From: an uncultured Fretibacterium sp.
GTDB lineage: Bacteria; Synergistota; Synergistia; Synergistales; Aminobacteriaceae
Direction of reading: 5' to 3'
DNA length: 64,000 bases
Assembly: GCA_937900285.1 (NCBI GenBank)
Contig: CALCEM010000051.1
Span: 7,122 to 71,121, forward strand
Positions within the stretch are counted from its first letter, which is position 1. Each line of letters opens with the position of its first letter. Shown here one piece after another: positions 37,417 through 45,614 of this stretch. A model generated the notes under the pieces. That model was not told the DNA's origin and ran no database searches. It saw only the letters and a program-made list of their open reading frames with translations. Position numbers and translations under genes: made by a program.

Positions 37417-38166
37417 TTAAAACCATTTACAGAGGAACATGGCCGAAGGTTTTAAAATAGTATTATTATTATCGTGTAAAATTTTATACATGAAAGTTTT
37501 ATTATCGTTATTTAAATTATAAATTTGAATTTTAACATTTTCGTTTAATTTAGCTCCTGATCTGAACGATGCGTAAATATATTTTAAATTGCAGTTCAAC
37601 AAATTTATTTCATTTGGAGCATTATCAAAAATCCATTCGAAGTAAGCCGAATTATTTACGTGTGAATTATAATCGCAGTCATGAAATTTTACAGTTTTTG
37701 TGAATTCTTTTACGCATTCCGACTCCGAATTAATTACGGGAATATTATAAAAATCCGGCGTAATTTTTTTTGTATCGCGTTTTAACAATTCCGGTAAATG
37801 TTGAACTGGTTTAACCGGGCGTTTAGAATTTAAATTAAATAATATCCAGGATGTTTTAGCTTGAGCGGTTAAAATATTATTTTTCACGACCTGAAAGATT
37901 CTCAGCGAATTAAAGCCGTGCTCTGGGTCATGAAAAGTATTTAAAATAAACTCTTCGTCAATTTTAGGAAGCTCGGAAAAAAACTCAATTTCGTATTTTG
38001 TTAATATCCAAGCGAACCCCTTTTTAAATAATTCTGACGTATTTCCCTCTAAATCTTCAACGGCTAAGCTTGCGGAGTCCTGAAAATAATTCAATAAGCT
38101 TCTTAATTTAATATATCCTGTGCAGGATGTATCAGACGGTAAAACTTTTAAAATTCTTGAGAACAT
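37417..38166 (-). CDS. Acyl-ACP thioesterase (FatA-like)
   Basis: 249 residues made of two hot-dog domains. SCTGYIKLRSLLNYFQDSA opens the first, and CDYNSHVNNSAYFEWIFDNAP holds the Asn-His motif of the second. It releases free fatty acids from acyl carrier protein, so it is functionally linked with the fab operon although it sits elsewhere. It overlaps nusB by 19 bases. Confidence 0.85.
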   Translation of the reverse strand: MFSRILKVLPSDTSCTGYIKLRSLLNYFQDSASLAVEDLEGNTSELFKKGFAWILTKYEIEFFSELPKIDEEFILNTFHDPEHGFNSLRIFQVVKNNILTAQAKTSWILFNLNSKRPVKPVQHLPELLKRDTKKITPDFYNIPVINSESECVKEFTKTVKFHDCDYNSHVNNSAYFEWIFDNAPNEINLLNCNLKYIYASFRSGAKLNENVKIQIYNLNNDNKTFMYKILHDNNNTILKPSAMFLCKWF

Positions 38167-38615
38167 GATTTATATTCGCGTAAAATTTTAGCCAGCACAC
38201 CATTAACGAAGCGCGGAGAGTTTTCAGTGCCGAAATTGCTAGCGAGGGACACGGCTTCAGAAATAGCGGACTGAGGCGGTAAATTTTTTATTATGAAGGC
38301 TTCGAGAATGCACAATTTTAAAATAGTTCTGTCAACGTTTACCATTCTTTCGGGTCTCCAATTAGTGACGGATTTTAATAAAGTTTCGTCTATTTGGTCT
38401 TTATGCAGAAAAAAATTTGATACGAGTTCTTTACAATATTCTTTAACCTCTTGAGATTCATTAATAGAAATTTCGTCCATGTTTAGAAATAGTTCTAAAG
38501 CGCTTTTAATATTTTCTTCCGGCTTTAAATCAACAGAGTATAAAAACTGTACAGCTAATTCACGAGCGCGGTGACGATTTTTAAATTTAGCTTTGTGAAT
38601 AATTTTTTTAATCAT
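38148..38615 (-). CDS. nusB: Transcription antitermination factor NusB
   Basis: 155 residues, all helical. HRARELAVQFLYSVD, WRPERMVNVDRTILKLCILEA and PRFVNGVLAKIL are the standard NusB motifs. It binds boxA with S10 in rRNA transcription. It overlaps the genes on both sides, the thioesterase by 19 bases and the unknown 151-residue gene by 8. Confidence 0.94.
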   Translation of the reverse strand: MIKKIIHKAKFKNRHRARELAVQFLYSVDLKPEENIKSALELFLNMDEISINESQEVKEYCKELVSNFFLHKDQIDETLLKSVTNWRPERMVNVDRTILKLCILEAFIIKNLPPQSAISEAVSLASNFGTENSPRFVNGVLAKILREYKSCSQEF

Positions 38616-39063
38616 GATGTTTAAATTTATAAATTAAATCCGGTAAATAATTCAGAACTCTGACGATGAACCAAGTTACAGCCCCCCAAAAGGAAGTCCA
38701 GAAAAAAGAATCCAGACCTCCGCAGATAATAATTGCAGCTGATGAGACGATAAAGCCCCAAGTAAAAGGATTTATTAAAATTTCGGAGAAGCTTCCTGAA
38801 CGTTCGACCCAAATAACGGAAGTATTAAACCCGATTGGCTTAAAAATATTCTGTAAATGTTCTTCGATTTTAATTTTAGAATCAGGTTTTATATTTTCGC
38901 CGGAAATCACAACGGTCAAATTTGAATTATTATTATTATTGTTCAGCGATAAATTACAAATATCCAGCCCGGATTTAAAAATAATATCCGTGAAATTTTT
39001 TATGCATTTATCTGAAATTTTTACGATTCCGCAGGGAGTATTTTTCCAAGTGAAATAATACAT
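38608..39063 (-). CDS. Unknown membrane protein between asp23 and nusB
   Basis: 151 residues. I do not recognise the family. The first hundred residues are soluble with an asparagine run (residues of about 41-47). Residues 100-140 carry two predicted membrane helices (FTWGFIVSSAAIIICGGL and FFWTSFWGAVTWFIVRVL), and the tail is basic. Asp23-family proteins in Firmicutes are often encoded beside small membrane anchors, so an anchor for the neighbouring Asp23 protein is possible. This is inferred only from context. Confidence 0.5.
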   Translation of the reverse strand: MYYFTWKNTPCGIVKISDKCIKNFTDIIFKSGLDICNLSLNNNNNNSNLTVVISGENIKPDSKIKIEEHLQNIFKPIGFNTSVIWVERSGSFSEILINPFTWGFIVSSAAIIICGGLDSFFWTSFWGAVTWFIVRVLNYLPDLIYKFKHHD

Positions 39064-39071
39064 AATATATT

Positions 39072-39476
39072 TTAATCTCCGTCATCAAGATTTTCCGGTT
39101 TTTCGAATTCCAGCTGTAAATTTTTCATGTCGGGAGTTGTATAAATTCCGAGCACGTTAATATTAACAGCTTTAACTTCATAGCCTGTATAACGTTCTAA
39201 ATTATCCTTTACTTTTTCCTGAACGTCCCAAGCCAAATCCGGAATGCGCTGTCCGTATTTCACGAGTACATCAGCGTCAACGTTAATAATTCCTTTTGAG
39301 TGTTCGACATAAACTTTAATACTTCCGAATTTTCTTGTCATGCTGAATTTATTGGCCGGCTTAACAGGGATTTTAATATTTTGAATACCCTGAATAGTTT
39401 TTTTAGCAAGCTCAATAATAACGTCTTCGGAAATATGTATTAAACCCCCGTTTAATTTTTTATCGTCAGGAGACAA
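39072..39476 (-). CDS. Asp23/Gls24 family envelope stress protein
   Basis: 134 residues. GLIHISEDVIIELAKKTIQGI and VDADVLVKYGQRIPDLAWDVQEKVKDNLERYTGYEVKAVN are typical of Asp23/YqhY proteins. In Gram-positive bacteria relatives link to envelope stress and to fatty acid synthesis control, often next to nusB as here. The exact role is unknown. Start TTG 39476. It lies between efp and the unknown membrane protein gene. Confidence 0.85.
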   Translation of the reverse strand: MSPDDKKLNGGLIHISEDVIIELAKKTIQGIQNIKIPVKPANKFSMTRKFGSIKVYVEHSKGIINVDADVLVKYGQRIPDLAWDVQEKVKDNLERYTGYEVKAVNINVLGIYTTPDMKNLQLEFEKPENLDDGD

Positions 39477-39482
39477 TTTAAA

Positions 39483-40061
39483 TTAATTTCCTTTTTTAGC
39501 GCGTTCCAAATATAAACCTGAACGGGTATCGATGACAATATCTTCGTCAGGTTGAACGAAAACGGGAACAGTTACGACGAGTCCGGTTTCGAGGGTAGCA
39601 GGTTTACCGCCGCCTGTAACGGTATCGCCTTTAAAGCTTGGAGGTGTGTCAATAACTTTCATAATGACGCTTTTAGGCAATTCGATGCCCATTACTTTAC
39701 CTTCAAAAAATTCAATTTGAATCTCCAGGTTGTCGACCAAATATTTCACGGCATCGCCCAAAACCTGAGGGGACAATTTCATCTCTTCGTAAGTTGCTAA
39801 ATCTAAAAATACATAATCTTCGCCATTTCTATAAGAATATTGAGCGGGTTTATCTTCATAAATAATGCGTTCGAATTTTTCGCCGGGTTTAAAAGAATTT
39901 TCGACAATTGCCCCGCTTTCAACGTTACGTAATTTAGTGCGGACTACAGCGCCGCCGCGTCCCATTTTGTGGTGATCATATTCTACGATTTCCCAAATAC
40001 CATCTTGCCAGCGTAATTTTAAACCTACATAAAAATCTGTTGTATCGACTACTTGAGCCAT
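39483..40061 (-). CDS. efp: Elongation factor P
   Basis: 192 residues from ATG 40061, chosen because AGGAGG lies about ten bases upstream and the MAQVVDTTDF start fits the family; a longer frame runs to 40124. It relieves ribosome stalling at polyproline. The tip of domain I reads HHKMGRGGAVVRTK, so the tip residue is Arg35, not the lysine of PGKG-type factors, and the preceding proline is methionine. Neither earP nor epmA is nearby. Confidence 0.95.
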   Translation of the reverse strand: MAQVVDTTDFYVGLKLRWQDGIWEIVEYDHHKMGRGGAVVRTKLRNVESGAIVENSFKPGEKFERIIYEDKPAQYSYRNGEDYVFLDLATYEEMKLSPQVLGDAVKYLVDNLEIQIEFFEGKVMGIELPKSVIMKVIDTPPSFKGDTVTGGGKPATLETGLVVTVPVFVQPDEDIVIDTRSGLYLERAKKGN

Positions 40062-40110
40062 TATAAAAAAACCTCCTAGAAAAAAAATTATTATTATTAT
40101 CTTTTTGAGT

Positions 40111-41730
40111 TCAAGGACTGTCAAGAATATAAGGAGTTATAACCATTACGACCTGAGTTTTATTATTATCGTCATATTTATATTTAAACAGTCCGCCGAT
40201 TAGAGGTAAATCGCCCAAAATTGGGAATTTAATTTTTTGTTTGCTTTTATTTTCGTGATACAGTCCGCCAATAACAAAGGGCATTCCGTCATGTACATGT
40301 AATTCTGTTTCAACGGATCTATTTGAAGCGCGAGGCATAATTTCGCCGTTACTTCCGGGTGAAAGCCCTATAATTTCGCCGGTTTTAATATTTATTTTGA
40401 GGTTTATAAAATTATTATTTCCGATTCTTGGCGTAAAAATTAATTGCGGTCCTATAGTCATAGTGTTCCAAGTTACATCGCCTTCGTCATCTCGTTGAGA
40501 AATATAGGGATAATCTTCAGTTAATGAGATTTTAGCCTGTGCTCCGTCTAAAGCGATAACGGCCGGATTTGCGATAATATTACCTTTTCCCCGACTTTCC
40601 AATAAAGTAAAAGTTTGTTCAATTTGCCTGGCAGCTTTTTCGCCGAAATAACTTATAAAGCCGGAGCCGGAATTAAAATTAAATTTAATATGATCATAAG
40701 CTGCGTTTAGACCTGTTTCAATATCGGAAGTTGCGGAGCTGTTAAATTCGAAAATGCTTGCTTTAATCATGACTTGTTTACCAGGTTTATCGATGTTCTG
40801 AATTAAATTTGATATTTCGTTTAATTTAGCGGGATTAGCTTTAACGTAAATTTTTTTTAATCTTGCGTCAACAATAATATTTTTGTCCTGAACATTTTCC
40901 AAAGTTTTAACGATTGATTTAACTTGAGCGGGATCGGCCCAAGAGATATTAAAAATTTTAGTTTCATTGCCGCCTGAAAATTTTAATAAACCTTCGCGAG
41001 TTCCAAAAATTAAAGTATTCTCATCAATTGGATAACATGAAAACCCGTAAGCTGTCATTAAATAATTAAAAGCGTCATCAGCCCGAATATTATTTAACGA
41101 GATAGTTACATCATTTGATGAGGGCAAAGAGGGGTCAATTAAAATATTATATCCGGTTCGTTCTCCTATTAATCTCAGAGCGCCATTAAGCGGAAGCTCG
41201 AAGAATTTCAGAGTAATTTTTTTATTGTCATGAAAGGGCAAAATATTTTGAGGTAAATTAATTTTATTTTCGTGTTCTTGAACATAAAAATTTACTTGTT
41301 CGTTAAATTCCGGATTATTATTATTATTTAATTTTGCGCGTAAAATATAACCGCCGTTATAAAATTGATTTGAGCTGATTGTAATATTATTTTGTGCTTC
41401 AATATGGATTATGGTCAAATTATTTTCAGATTCAATAAAAAATTTTGAGATTGCTGGAGCTGTTTTGCTGTAAATTACTCCCTGTAAATTTATATTATTT
41501 AAATTATTTTCGTAGCATTTGCAATTTTCGAGCAGGATTTTTAATTTATTATCGTCATAAAATATTTTTGGTTCTGGTAAGTTGCGACCGTATAATTTTA
41601 AAATAAATTCGTCTGACCCCAGCTGAAAGATTTTCAAATCGTTTAAACTTGATGCGAATAGATTTTTATTTAAATTCAGGAGGAGGATCAACGCCAAAAT
41701 AATTATTTTAAGAATAAATAACCTTTTCAA
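40111..41730 (-). CDS. Secretin of the PilQ/GspD type
   Basis: 539 residues with a signal peptide (LFILKIIILALILLLNLNKNLFA). The N-terminal part has AMIN-like strands, then a secretin N0/N1 region (ITLKFFELPLNGALRLIGERTGYNI) and the C-terminal barrel signature (VIGGLYHENKSKQKIKFPILGDLPLIGGLFKY, ending VVMVITPYIL). It would form the outer membrane pore of a pilus or type II system together with the Gsp-like genes in this operon. The TTG at 41730 has no visible Shine-Dalgarno site, and an inverted-repeat block begins 24 bases upstream. Confidence 0.88.
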   Translation of the reverse strand: MKRLFILKIIILALILLLNLNKNLFASSLNDLKIFQLGSDEFILKLYGRNLPEPKIFYDDNKLKILLENCKCYENNLNNINLQGVIYSKTAPAISKFFIESENNLTIIHIEAQNNITISSNQFYNGGYILRAKLNNNNNPEFNEQVNFYVQEHENKINLPQNILPFHDNKKITLKFFELPLNGALRLIGERTGYNILIDPSLPSSNDVTISLNNIRADDAFNYLMTAYGFSCYPIDENTLIFGTREGLLKFSGGNETKIFNISWADPAQVKSIVKTLENVQDKNIIVDARLKKIYVKANPAKLNEISNLIQNIDKPGKQVMIKASIFEFNSSATSDIETGLNAAYDHIKFNFNSGSGFISYFGEKAARQIEQTFTLLESRGKGNIIANPAVIALDGAQAKISLTEDYPYISQRDDEGDVTWNTMTIGPQLIFTPRIGNNNFINLKINIKTGEIIGLSPGSNGEIMPRASNRSVETELHVHDGMPFVIGGLYHENKSKQKIKFPILGDLPLIGGLFKYKYDDNNKTQVVMVITPYILDSP

Positions 41731-41753
41731 GATATAAATATAAATCCGTTACA

Positions 41754-42084
41754 GAAAACTTATAAAAAGTTATAAATCAACCCTTATGTTTCATTCCTTG
41801 TTCAACGCGTCCGCTTTCGCTTATAAAACTTGCTACTTACGTTTGGTGTAACGCTCCGAAGGCTTCAGTTCCCGACTAACGTATCGGTACATCAGACTTT
41901 AAGACTGATTAAATTTTGCTATGAAAGGTTGAATATTTTACGGACAAAACCTGTCAGCTTGGTTTCTGCTTTTAATTTTTTTCTTCGTCCAACCGCTTAT
42001 ATTCAGTCCTCAATGCTTAACACCGCTAAAATTCTAATCTGCCGTCTGCCCTAAGTCAAGTTGATTTATAAAAATTCTGTAACG
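41754..42084. repeat. Non-coding block bounded by imperfect inverted repeats (MITE, IS remnant or structured RNA)
   Basis: The block starts with CCGTTACAGAA and ends with its exact inverse TTCTGTAACGG. Further in, ATAAATCAAC at the left matches GTTGATTTAT at the right, so the arms are about 26 and 35 bases with one short insertion. The inside is visibly richer in GC than the neighbourhood and contains smaller hairpins, for example near 41892-41910. A 74-codon open frame (41830-42054) shows no family likeness. No target-site duplication is obvious, and I find no tmRNA or RNase P signature. The rest of the gap (42085-42254) holds only AT-rich sequence and a possible -10 (TATAAT 42223-42228). 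Confidence 0.45.
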
Positions 42085-42266
42085 GCTTTCACCTTCCTTT
42101 CATAAAGTTATAATTTCTCTGCAAATTTTATATGACTTTATAATTTATTTTTAGCTGTTAGTCAACCTCTCAAATTTTGATGATTCGTAATTTTATCATG
42201 AAATATTTAACGCAAAATGATTTATAATTTCATAGCAGTAAAATAATATAAATTGAGGTTGACAAA

Positions 42267-43288
42267 ATGCAAAACGGCATCAAAATAGAGCAGAGCAGAG
42301 CAATAATACTCCTTTAATAAGCGTAATTATTCCAGTTTATAACGTAGAGAAATATTTAAATAAATGCGTTGAAAGCATAATTAATCAAACTTACAAAAAT
42401 CTCGAAATAATTTTAATTGACGACGGTTCCCCAGACAAATGTCCCCAAATTTGCGACGACTGGGTGAAAAAAGATCCCAGAATAAAAACATTTCACAAAA
42501 TTAATGAAGGTTTATATTCAGCTCGCAATGTCGGTTTGGATAATGCACACGGAGAATTTATATTTTGTATCGACAGCGATGATTATATGAGGCTCGACAC
42601 GTTAAAAATTTTGTATGATTTAATTTGCGAGTACGATGCTGATATTGTTCAATGCAATTTTCAAAAAGTCGATGAAGACGGAAATTTAATTTTTAGCAAC
42701 AATGATGAATTTGACGAAAATATAATTTATGTTTACACGCGTGACGAAGCTTTTAAAGCCGTGAACAAACCCCACGAGATCACAACGATTTCGTGGGGAA
42801 AGCTTTTTAAGTCTAACATATTTAAAAATTTACGCTACCCAAAATGCAGAATACACGAAGACGAATATTTAATACATCACGTGATCGGCAACGCAAATAA
42901 AGTTATCGTAACTGGGAAAAAATTGTATATGTATTTACAGCGCAATAATAGTTTAATGGGAAATATTAAGACAAAATTTTATGAGTGGCGTTACAACGAT
43001 GTTTTTGGGGCTTATTTGGACAGGTATGAATATTTTAAGCAGATCAATAATTCCGAAATGACTGAGGATACAAGAATTTTTATATACGGTTTCACGTTGA
43101 GCATGATCGGCGGTGGAAGCTATATCAAACATAAAAAATTTTTCGACGAAAAAATAAAATTGACGCTCGAATTATTAAAGGAATCCCAAAAATTTAAATC
43201 GAGATTAAGGCCGTTAAAAATTTATTATTGCCTGTTGAAAAATATCGTGAAACATTTTCTGCATAGGTTTCCTATGGATCAAGATTAA
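42267..43288 (+). CDS. Family 2 glycosyltransferase, phase-variable, OFF in this sequence
   Basis: The ATG at 42267 has GAGG eight bases upstream, but its frame hits a stop after 16 codons. The glycosyltransferase frame begins inside the AGAGC tract: PLISVIIPVYNVEKYLNKCVESI, then IILIDDGSPDKC and FIFCIDSDDYM, the GT-A nucleotide-sugar and DxD motifs. Removing one repeat unit (or adding two) joins both frames and gives MQNGIKIEQSNNTPLISVII. As sequenced, only an internal ATG at 42464 opens the rest, which lacks the donor-binding start. The C-terminal half is of ordinary length. It likely acts on a surface glycan. Confidence 0.8.
42287..42301 (+). repeat. Pentanucleotide tract AGAGC x3 inside the glycosyltransferase start
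   Basis: Three perfect copies of AGAGC about twenty bases after the ATG. With two or five copies the glycosyltransferase frame is open from the ATG; with three or four it is closed. Confidence 0.85.
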
Positions 43289-43379
43289 TTAAATAAAATA
43301 TTTTCCAGTTTCATAAAAATTTATAATTACATGTTATCATTACTAATTATTTTTTACGAAAGCACGGGATTAAATTTAA

Positions 43380-43865
43380 ATGACAGAAAAAATTATAAAA
43401 ACTCCAAGATTCGGAGAAATATTTTATAAAGCAGAAGATATTTTAACTTTTCCCAGAGGGATTCCTGCATTTGAAAAATTTCACGAGTGGATTTTAGTCG
43501 GAAGTGATGATAACGCTGTAAAATGGCTTCAAAGTATAGACGATAAAGACATCGCTTTACCAGTAACTTCACCGGACGCAATTAAGCCGGATTATAATGC
43601 GCGCATTCCTGAAGATGAATTAATGTTAATTGGTTCTCGCGATCCTTCAGATTTAGCGTTGTTGATAGTCGTTTCAATTCCTGAGCTTGCTCCCTGGAAC
43701 ATGACCGCTAATTTACGCGCACCAATAATTTTAAGTCTAAAAACCCGTAAAGCCGTCCAGGTCATCGCCTTAAATGAAGAATATCCAATTAGGCATATTG
43801 TTTTCCCTGAAGATGTCCGCGAAAAAATGAAAGCCTCCGCTTTAAAGGAGGATAAAAAATGTTAG
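43380..43865 (+). CDS. fliW: Flagellar assembly factor FliW
   Basis: 161 residues. TPRFGEIFYKAEDILTFPRGIPAFEKFHEWIL is the FliW opening, and LRAPIILSLKTRKAVQVI the conserved core. FliW binds either flagellin or CsrA and so frees or blocks CsrA. The stop overlaps csrA by seven bases, the standard fliW-csrA arrangement. Confidence 0.95.
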   Translation: MTEKIIKTPRFGEIFYKAEDILTFPRGIPAFEKFHEWILVGSDDNAVKWLQSIDDKDIALPVTSPDAIKPDYNARIPEDELMLIGSRDPSDLALLIVVSIPELAPWNMTANLRAPIILSLKTRKAVQVIALNEEYPIRHIVFPEDVREKMKASALKEDKKC

Positions 43866-44134
43866 TACTAAGCAGAAAAATTAATGAAAGCATTCAAATC
43901 GGAACTGACATCGAAATAATGGTTATTGATGTTCGCGGTGATGTAGTCAGATTGGGAATAACTGCGCCTCAAGCTACTCAAATTTGGCGTAAAGAATTAT
44001 GGGACATCATCGTACAGGAAAATAAAGCAGCTGCAGAATTATCAGGATTTAAAGCGACGAAGACTCCATTATTACCAGTCTCAACATTTTCAAGACTGCC
44101 AAAAATTCCAACAGTTAAGCCGGAAAATAATTAA
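43859..44134 (+). CDS. csrA: Carbon storage regulator CsrA
   Basis: 91 residues. MLVLSRKINESIQIGTDIEIMV and RLGITAPQ are the conserved RNA-binding core; an extension of about thirty residues ends in prolines. It represses translation of flagellin mRNA in the FliW partner-switch. An AGGAGG site in the end of fliW drives it. purE starts 12 bases after its stop. Confidence 0.96.
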   Translation: MLVLSRKINESIQIGTDIEIMVIDVRGDVVRLGITAPQATQIWRKELWDIIVQENKAAAELSGFKATKTPLLPVSTFSRLPKIPTVKPENN

Positions 44135-44146
44135 AAATTAAATATC

Positions 44147-44647
44147 ATGAAAAATAAAAATAAAAATAATGTCGCGATAATAATCGGCTCTGACAGTGAT
44201 TTAAATATTGCTGAAAAATCTGCCGAAGTCCTGAAAAAATTAAATATAAATTACGAAATTCATATTATTTCAGCCCACCGAACTCCGGAACGAGCGAGAG
44301 AATTTGCGAAAAGTGCCCGCGAAAAATTTAATATTATTATTGCTATTGCCGGGAAGGCTGCACACTTGGCCGGGGTTTTGGCTTCATATACTTTAATTCC
44401 AGTTATTGGCGTTCCAGTTAAAAGCGATGATCTCGGCGGTTTAGATGCTTTGTTGTCTACTGTTCAAATGCCTTCAGGAATCCCGGTCGCTACAGTTGCA
44501 ATTAACGGCGGTGCAAATGCTGCATGGCTCGGCGCTAGAATTTTGGCTCTGAACGATGAAGATTTATTTTTAAAATTGCAGGACGAAATAAATTTAATGA
44601 ACAAAAATATAATTGAGAAGGATAAAAAATTAAATGGACAGTTATAA
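44147..44647 (+). CDS. purE: N5-carboxyaminoimidazole ribonucleotide mutase PurE
   Basis: 166 residues, class I. GSDSDLNIAEKSAEVLKKL, SAHRTPERAREF and AGKAAHLAGVLAS are the substrate and catalytic motifs. It makes CAIR in purine synthesis; a PurK partner is not in the window. The first codons contain an AAAAAT hexamer near-repeat read as lysine-asparagine. No clear ribosome site is seen, so coupling to csrA translation is possible. It overlaps purM by 14 bases. Confidence 0.95.
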   Translation: MKNKNKNNVAIIIGSDSDLNIAEKSAEVLKKLNINYEIHIISAHRTPERAREFAKSAREKFNIIIAIAGKAAHLAGVLASYTLIPVIGVPVKSDDLGGLDALLSTVQMPSGIPVATVAINGGANAAWLGARILALNDEDLFLKLQDEINLMNKNIIEKDKKLNGQL

Positions 44648-45587
44648 AAATTCCGGCGTTGATGTTACAGCAGGTTATAAAGCAGTTGAATTAATGTCCG
44701 AAAATGTCAAGCGCACAAAAATTCCCGGAGTTTTATCAAGTTTAGGAGGTTTCGGCGGAGCTTTTGAAATTCCCTCAGGTTACACGCATCCCGTTTTAAT
44801 TAGCGGCACTGATGGAGTCGGAACAAAATTAAAAATAGCCTTCGCCCTCAATAAACATAATACTATCGGAATCGACTGCGTTGCAATGTGCGTCAATGAT
44901 GTTTTATGCTGCGGTGCTAAACCTTTATTTTTTTTGGATTATATAGCAACCGGCAAAAATTTCCCGGAGAAAATCGCTCAAATAGTTTCAGGAATCTCCG
45001 AAGGCTGCATAATGTCCGAATGCGCTTTAATTGGCGGCGAAACTGCAGAAATGCCGGGCTTTTATCCCGTTGATGAATATGACCTCGCAGGTTTTGCTGT
45101 CGGAATAGTCGAGCGCGATAAAATTTTAAATCCCGAAAATGTTAAGCCAGGAGATATTTTAATAGCATTGCCTTCAACTGGAGTTCATTCAAATGGTTTT
45201 TCGCTGGTCAGAAAATTATTACAGCCTTCAGAAGAATTATTAACGCCGACAAAAATTTATGTTAAAGATGTTTTGCCAGTCATGAATTATATTAAAACTA
45301 TTGCGCATATAACCGGCGGAGGATTTTATGAAAATATTCCGAGAAGTCTGCCAAAAAATTTAAAAGCTGAAATTAATTTGAAGAGTATAAAAATTTTGCC
45401 GGTGTTTGAAAAAATTCAACGCGCCGGAAATTTGGAACTTGATGAGATGTTTCACGTTTTTAATATGGGTGTCGGAATGGTTTTAATTTCAAGTCCGGAT
45501 AATGCAGATAAAATTTTAAATAATATAAATAATTCTTACGTGATCGGAGAAGTCGTAAAAGGCGATAACGGAATTTTATTAATTTAA
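44634..45587 (+). CDS. purM: Phosphoribosylformylglycinamidine cyclo-ligase PurM
   Basis: 317 residues, a little shorter than the E. coli enzyme. YKNSGVDVTAGYKAVELM, SGTDGVGTKLKIAF and LIGGETAEMPGFY are ATP-binding and family motifs. It closes the imidazole ring to give AIR. The gene is in the operon between purE and the purN fusion. Confidence 0.95.
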   Translation: MDSYKNSGVDVTAGYKAVELMSENVKRTKIPGVLSSLGGFGGAFEIPSGYTHPVLISGTDGVGTKLKIAFALNKHNTIGIDCVAMCVNDVLCCGAKPLFFLDYIATGKNFPEKIAQIVSGISEGCIMSECALIGGETAEMPGFYPVDEYDLAGFAVGIVERDKILNPENVKPGDILIALPSTGVHSNGFSLVRKLLQPSEELLTPTKIYVKDVLPVMNYIKTIAHITGGGFYENIPRSLPKNLKAEINLKSIKILPVFEKIQRAGNLELDEMFHVFNMGVGMVLISSPDNADKILNNINNSYVIGEVVKGDNGILLI

Positions 45588-45614
45588 ATTAATTCAAGGA
45601 GGAATAATTATATT

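Noticed and set aside
41830..42054. 74-codon plus-strand frame as a gene
   Set aside because: It has no ribosome site and no family likeness, and it lies wholly within the inverted-repeat block.
41754..42084. tmRNA or RNase P RNA
   Set aside because: No CCA-type tRNA end or tag frame, and none of the conserved RNase P core sequences, on either strand.
44147..44175. AAAAAT hexamer run at the purE start as a phase switch
   Set aside because: The unit is six bases, so copy changes keep the frame; similar runs in purN (near 46345), the GspL-like gene and fabG are also in frame.
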